From Planctomycetota bacterium (lineage in GTDB: Bacteria > Planctomycetota > Planctomycetia > Pirellulales > Thermoguttaceae): 7,458 nt of DNA. Position 1 is the first letter of the stretch, and each line of letters begins with the position of its first letter. Both the position numbers and the translations under genes were made by a program. Below the pieces are notes generated by a model, which was given only the letters and a program-made list of their open reading frames with translations, had not been told where the DNA came from and searched no databases. Below, one piece after another: positions 4,251-7,458 of this stretch. Location of the stretch: contig JAMOAF010000872.1 in NCBI GenBank assembly GCA_023621895.1, positions 1 through 7,458 on the forward strand, given 5' to 3'.

Positions 4251-7151
4251 TCAGCGTCGGTAAACCGTCATCGGCGGGCCGGTCTCCGCGCCCGGCGCGG
4301 GGATCACCGGCAGCGTGCTCGGCCCCGGCACGTGGAGCCGCGCCTCGTGGTAGTTTCCCCCGGGAATAACCGGGATCGCTGGTGTGCGGGCGCTCAGGCC
4401 CTGGGGGTCGAGAATCCTCTTCTTGACCTCGGCCAGGCGGCGCCTGGCCGGCAGGTGGTCGGGCTTGCAGCGGACGCACCACGCCAGGTGCTCCTCCGAA
4501 TCGCCGAGCTGCCCGGCATCCGCCAGCAGGCAGCCCGCCTTGTAGCGGGCGCGGAAATTGTTGGGATTGCACTCGGCCGCGCGCACGGCGCAGGCGACCG
4601 CCTCTCGAGTTTGCCCCAGGTCCACCAGCGCCGCCATGGCTTGCAACCACCGTTCCGCCGCCTGCTCGCGGGCGCCGCGCTCGGCTTCGCTGCCGGCTTC
4701 CCCTTGGGCGCGCTGGGCGTAGACGGCCAACAGCGGCGCGAGTTGCTCGGGCGTGGCAATCCGGCGGTAGCGATGGTACATGTACTGCAAGGCATCGAGG
4801 TTGGGTTGGAACTCCTCGAGAAAGAAACCGATCTCCTGCCGCAAGGCGACTTCGGCGGTGCGACCGGCCATCCAGTCGATCACCTGGCGCTGATAAATTG
4901 GCCCGGCCTCAAACGACCGTTTCCAGTAGGTCAATCCCTCGTCGGGCCGGCCGGCGAGCCAGGCCTCCCGCCCCGCGTGAAACAGGACCGTGCCGTCGTG
5001 GGGGCGGACGCGCAGCGCCTGCTGCACGTAGGCCGATTTGGCCGCCCCCTGGGCCCCTTCCAGGAAACACAGTTCGCCCAGGTAGAGATAACCCTCGCCC
5101 AGCAATGGGCAGAGGTTCAGCGATTGCCTCGTGTGGTCCAGCGCGCGGTCCAGGTACACGTAGTGTTCCCCAACCGACTTGGCGAGCCACTCGTTCAACT
5201 CGGCCCGCGAGCCGTAGCCGGCCGCGATCGCCGCATCGCGAATCTGGCTGAGCGGCATGCGGTTGACGGCCGTTTCCTGGGCGAAATGGAACAGCCGCAT
5301 GTAGCTCGCCGCCAAGGCAAGGTGGGCGCGTGCGTGCCGTGGATTCCAGCGGACGGTCTCCAGCAGCTCGGCCGCCATCCGCTGTTCCGCCTCCATTTCA
5401 GCGGCCTTGCGGGCCGCCTCGGCCTCCTCCTCGGCGGCCGCCAGCGCCGCCGGGTCTTCCGGCAGAAGGTCCTCGTCGGCCGCCGGTTTCATCGCCGACT
5501 GCAAGTATGCCGCGCGGCTCAGCCGCTCGTAGCTGAGCCAGTGCGATTCGGCCCCCAGCGGCCCGAACTGCGAGGCGACCAGCCAGACGCCCAGCCCCGC
5601 CGCCGCCGCGGCCGAAAGCCAGGCGGCCGCTCGGGGCAGGACGAACCGGTCTCGCTGCCGGCACTCCGCGCCACGCGTGAATTGCCTCAGCCGGCAGACG
5701 CAGGCCGCCATGATCACGGCAATCACCAGGCAGCCGGGCGCATACCAGACGAAATCGACCGCGCTGTGGACAACGCTCACCAGCAGCACGCTGGCCGCGG
5801 CGCCCGCGGCGACGAACATCCGCGTCGACGTCGCCCCTCGCAGCGCGGCGACGGACCAGTAGCCGCAGACGGCGATTGCCAGGCCCATCAGGAGGGCGCC
5901 CGCCAGGCCGGTTTCCAGGGCGACCTGGAGGTATCCGTTCTCGGCATGGGTGTAATATTCGGCGTTGCCGCGTCCTTGGAGATACATCGGGTAGACCTCG
6001 CGGAAACTCCCGATCCCGGAACCAGCCCAGCGGAAATCGGGGATTGCCGCCAGGGTCGTCTTCCAGATCGTTCGCCGCCCCTCGCTCCGATCGACCTCGT
6101 CCCAGGAGCCGGAAGCCAGGCCCTCCAATCGCTCGGTCACCCGGTCGTGGCCGACGATCGAAAGCGACGCCGCCAGCAGCAGCGCAACGGCGGCCAGTCC
6201 GAGGGCGAACCTGCCGCGCAGCGATCCCGCCCGGTAACAGACGGCAATGCTCGCTGCCGCCGCCAGTCCCCCGGCAATCGCCCCGCCGCGGGAGAGGCTC
6301 AGGAGAATGCCGAAGATCAGCACGCCGAGGGCGATCAGCCGGGCGCCGGCGCCGAAATCGCCGACTCGCGGCGGAGTGCTCGCCGTCCGGAATCCGGCGT
6401 GCTCGCGCCGGCCGCGCCGCAGGCTATTTTGCACCCACCAGACGACCGGTCCGAGCCCCATCGCCAGGAAATGGGCAAAGTGGTTTCGATTCGTGAACGC
6501 CCCCTTGGCTCCGTCGGAGGTGACGGCGAAGGGATGCTCGTAGACCCAGAAGAACTTCTCGTTGCTGGCCAGGTATTGGACGATCCCGAAGGCCGCCATG
6601 GCAAGCGCGGAGAGCGCCGTAAAGCGGAGCAGTTTCTCGACGTCGTCGAGGTTGCGGATGCGCTGCACCGTGACCCAGAAGACGATCGCGTAGCAGAGGA
6701 GCAGGAGGAGGCCGGCCCAGGTCGGCCCGGGCGCGAGTGAGATCAGCCTCCAGGGACCGAGGCCCGACTCCGACCCGTCGCTGCCCCAGAGGGGGAGCAT
6801 CTCCGCGGTCTTTGGCGCGAGCCGCGCGATCCAGCCATCCGGCAGCGGGGTCACCTGCACGGCGACCAGTCCGATCGCCGCGAGCAGCAACAGATGGGCC
6901 GCCGACCGCCGCCAGTACGGCCGCTGGAGGAAACATTGCCGGCACCACCAGGCGGTCGCCGCGGCGGCCGCCGCCAGGGCGAGGACGAAATGCCCCAGGG
7001 CGTGCCGGCCGCCGAGCATCATCGGGACGGCAAAGATGCAGCCGGCCAACGACGCGTCGACGGCGCCCAACAGCAACCGCGTCCAGCGTTCCGGCCCGGC
7101 GGCCGGCGGATGCCGCGAGTTCAGTTCTGAAAACGTCGTTTCAAAGGCCAT
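4251..7151 (-). CDS. O-antigen ligase/polymerase-like membrane protein fused to a TPR domain
   Basis: A 966-aa protein likely acting at the periplasmic face of the inner membrane in polymerising or transferring lipid-linked glycan (O-antigen ligase/Wzy-C superfamily). The N-terminal half to about residue 485 has many hydrophobic helices. Family marks are GAFTNRNHFAHFL (217-229), LSLSRGG (284-290), a GRRTIWKTTL segment (358-367), and GIGSF followed by HAENGYLQVALETGL (402-416). A last helix lies at about 508-530. Next come a Glu/Ala-rich probable coiled coil (about 566-597) and TPR-like helical pairs (about 604-621, 671-751, 832-913), ending in a Pro-rich tail. Ligases alone are usually 400-500 aa, so the C-terminal half is an addition; ligase-TPR fusions are known. 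The ATG at 7151 has only a weak GAG upstream and an in-frame TGA five codons before it, so translation may depend on the overlapping minicistron. Ligase versus polymerase cannot be decided from sequence. Confidence 0.88.
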   Translation of the reverse strand: MAFETTFSELNSRHPPAAGPERWTRLLLGAVDASLAGCIFAVPMMLGGRHALGHFVLALAAAAAATAWWCRQCFLQRPYWRRSAAHLLLLAAIGLVAVQVTPLPDGWIARLAPKTAEMLPLWGSDGSESGLGPWRLISLAPGPTWAGLLLLLCYAIVFWVTVQRIRNLDDVEKLLRFTALSALAMAAFGIVQYLASNEKFFWVYEHPFAVTSDGAKGAFTNRNHFAHFLAMGLGPVVWWVQNSLRRGRREHAGFRTASTPPRVGDFGAGARLIALGVLIFGILLSLSRGGAIAGGLAAAASIAVCYRAGSLRGRFALGLAAVALLLAASLSIVGHDRVTERLEGLASGSWDEVDRSEGRRTIWKTTLAAIPDFRWAGSGIGSFREVYPMYLQGRGNAEYYTHAENGYLQVALETGLAGALLMGLAIAVCGYWSVAALRGATSTRMFVAAGAAASVLLVSVVHSAVDFVWYAPGCLVIAVIMAACVCRLRQFTRGAECRQRDRFVLPRAAAWLSAAAAAGLGVWLVASQFGPLGAESHWLSYERLSRAAYLQSAMKPAADEDLLPEDPAALAAAEEEAEAARKAAEMEAEQRMAAELLETVRWNPRHARAHLALAASYMRLFHFAQETAVNRMPLSQIRDAAIAAGYGSRAELNEWLAKSVGEHYVYLDRALDHTRQSLNLCPLLGEGYLYLGELCFLEGAQGAAKSAYVQQALRVRPHDGTVLFHAGREAWLAGRPDEGLTYWKRSFEAGPIYQRQVIDWMAGRTAEVALRQEIGFFLEEFQPNLDALQYMYHRYRRIATPEQLAPLLAVYAQRAQGEAGSEAERGAREQAAERWLQAMAALVDLGQTREAVACAVRAAECNPNNFRARYKAGCLLADAGQLGDSEEHLAWCVRCKPDHLPARRRLAEVKKRILDPQGLSARTPAIPVIPGGNYHEARLHVPGPSTLPVIPAPGAETGPPMTVYRR

Positions 7152-7167
7152 CTTCTCGACCAGTCAT
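7141..7167 (-). CDS. Possible 8-codon minicistron overlapping the ligase start
   Basis: ATG at 7165-7167 lies 9 nt after GGAGG (7177-7181), the best ribosome site in this gap. It reads MTGREDGL and stops at 7141-7143, in a different frame from the ligase. Its sixth to eighth codons cover the ligase ATG (7149-7151), so a ribosome terminating here would be a few bases from that start. This suits translational coupling by re-initiation. It could also be chance, or the trace of a small indel that separated the real start from its ribosome site. Confidence 0.35.
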   Translation of the reverse strand: MTGREDGL

Positions 7168-7176
7168 TTTGAATCG

Positions 7177-7181
7177 CCTCC
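7177..7181 (-). promoter_or_regulatory. GGAGG ribosome site in front of the ligase, aligned to the minicistron
   Basis: GGAGG on the minus strand is 9 nt from the minicistron ATG and 25 nt from the ligase ATG. That is too far for direct use by the annotated ligase start, so it either serves the minicistron or an unusual CTG start (7163-7165, 11 nt away) in the ligase frame. Confidence 0.5.
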
Positions 7182-7207
7182 GCCGCCGCGGCGTGCGGGG
7201 CGTTGCG

Positions 7208-7219
7208 GGCGGTTCCGCC
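7208..7219. repeat. Short inverted repeat in the kinase-ligase gap
   Basis: GGCGG-TT-CCGCC forms two exact 5-bp arms around two bases, right after the kinase stop codon. It is short and GC-rich, so it may be incidental, or a small stem within the operon mRNA upstream of the ligase ribosome site. Confidence 0.3.
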
Positions 7220-7225
7220 TGCCGA

Positions 7226-7458
7226 TCACGCCGCCCGGCGCTGCGGTTGGTCCGCTCGGGCCAATCGGTCCCTTTGTCCGGAGGGCTCCGGGGGGCCGTC
7301 CAGTTCGTCCACGGGCTGCTGATCGGGGTCGGCGCCGTAGCCGACCGCGTAGTCGCCTCCATATGCGTAGTGTCCGCCGGCCCCGCCGATCCGGTTGGCT
7401 ACGACGCCGACGAGCGGAATCTTCAACAGGGCCAGGTTCTCGGCCGCGCGGAGCACGA
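7226..7458 (-). CDS. C-terminal end of a probable exopolysaccharide tyrosine autokinase (partial)
   Basis: Only the last 76 full codons are in the window; the gene continues past the right edge. The start of the segment, with LKIPLVGVVANRIGG (11-25), matches the strand and loop near the end of the P-loop ATPase domain in Wzc/CpsD-type BY-kinases (pattern LGVVLNRV). A tyrosine cluster follows at 30, 32, 36 and 40 (HYAYGGDYAVGYG), the expected site of autophosphorylation in such kinases. Unusually, about 35 more polar residues, rich in Asp, Pro and Arg, follow the cluster, whereas many relatives stop soon after it. Walker motifs lie outside the window, so the assignment rests on this tail and on the glycan genes downstream. 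In this role the kinase would govern export and chain length with a Wza-type channel. Confidence 0.75.
   Translation of the reverse strand, partial: VLRAAENLALLKIPLVGVVANRIGGAGGHYAYGGDYAVGYGADPDQQPVDELDGPPEPSGQRDRLARADQPQRRAA

Noticed and set aside
2322..6740. A 4.4-kb stop-free frame on the plus strand (1472 codons) lying antisense to the dehydratase and the ligase
   Set aside because: Its product is rich in Arg, Asp, His, Pro and Gly with no domain, and it runs across the gap between two real genes. Both minus-strand frames carry clear family motifs. Long antisense frames are a by-product of GC-rich third positions.
7141..7362. A 73-codon minus-strand frame across the kinase tail and the gap
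   Set aside because: It overlaps the kinase C-terminus in another frame and has Arg/Pro/Thr-rich low-complexity composition; only its last 8 codons have a well-placed ribosome site, reported as the minicistron.
1..7458. RNA genes, CRISPR array, transposase or phage genes
   Set aside because: I found no tRNA-like cloverleaf, no regularly spaced repeats with unique spacers, and no transposase, integrase or phage motif in either strand.

Overview
The window is GC-rich and densely packed. Every gene I can support lies on the minus strand, so transcription runs from high to low coordinates. Gene content and protein style suggest a Planctomycetota genome: a multidomain O-antigen-ligase/TPR protein, a tyrosine-tailed autokinase and strong AGGAGG-type ribosome sites. 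That assignment is inferred from pattern recognition, not from a marker gene.

Right half (7458 down to 2292): the end of an exopolysaccharide or surface-glycan locus. In transcription order it holds (i) the C-terminal tail of a probable bacterial tyrosine autokinase (Wzc/CpsD type), cut by the window edge; (ii) a 966-aa multi-pass O-antigen ligase/polymerase-like protein fused to a coiled coil and TPR repeats; and (iii) a 643-aa membrane-anchored nucleotide-sugar 4,6-dehydratase of the WbpM/PglF/CapD family. Gaps of 74 and 27 nt and the shared strand suggest one operon. The kinase would control chain export and length, the ligase-like protein would polymerise or attach glycan, and the dehydratase would make a UDP-deoxysugar precursor. 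The ligase start is unusual: the good Shine-Dalgarno sequence in front of it belongs to an overlapping 8-codon minicistron.

Middle (2291 to 1844): about 450 nt without a convincing gene but rich in dyad symmetry. It contains a near-perfect sigma-54 (-24/-12) promoter pointing at the left-hand genes, several exact palindromes upstream of it at distances typical of enhancer sites, and hairpins at the end of the glycan operon.

Left half (1843 to 1): a two-gene unit. First is a 104-aa protein of unknown function, started at a GTG behind a perfect AGGAGGT. Forty nt later comes an NADP-type glutamate dehydrogenase (gdhA) with all catalytic residues. Downstream are four tandem GAAAGCN heptamers overlapping the gdhA stop codon and two adjacent hairpins.

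The most interesting result is the inferred sigma-54-controlled unit 'unknown 104-aa protein + glutamate dehydrogenase'. It links ammonia assimilation to an undescribed small partner protein. No RNA genes, CRISPR arrays or transposases are visible.
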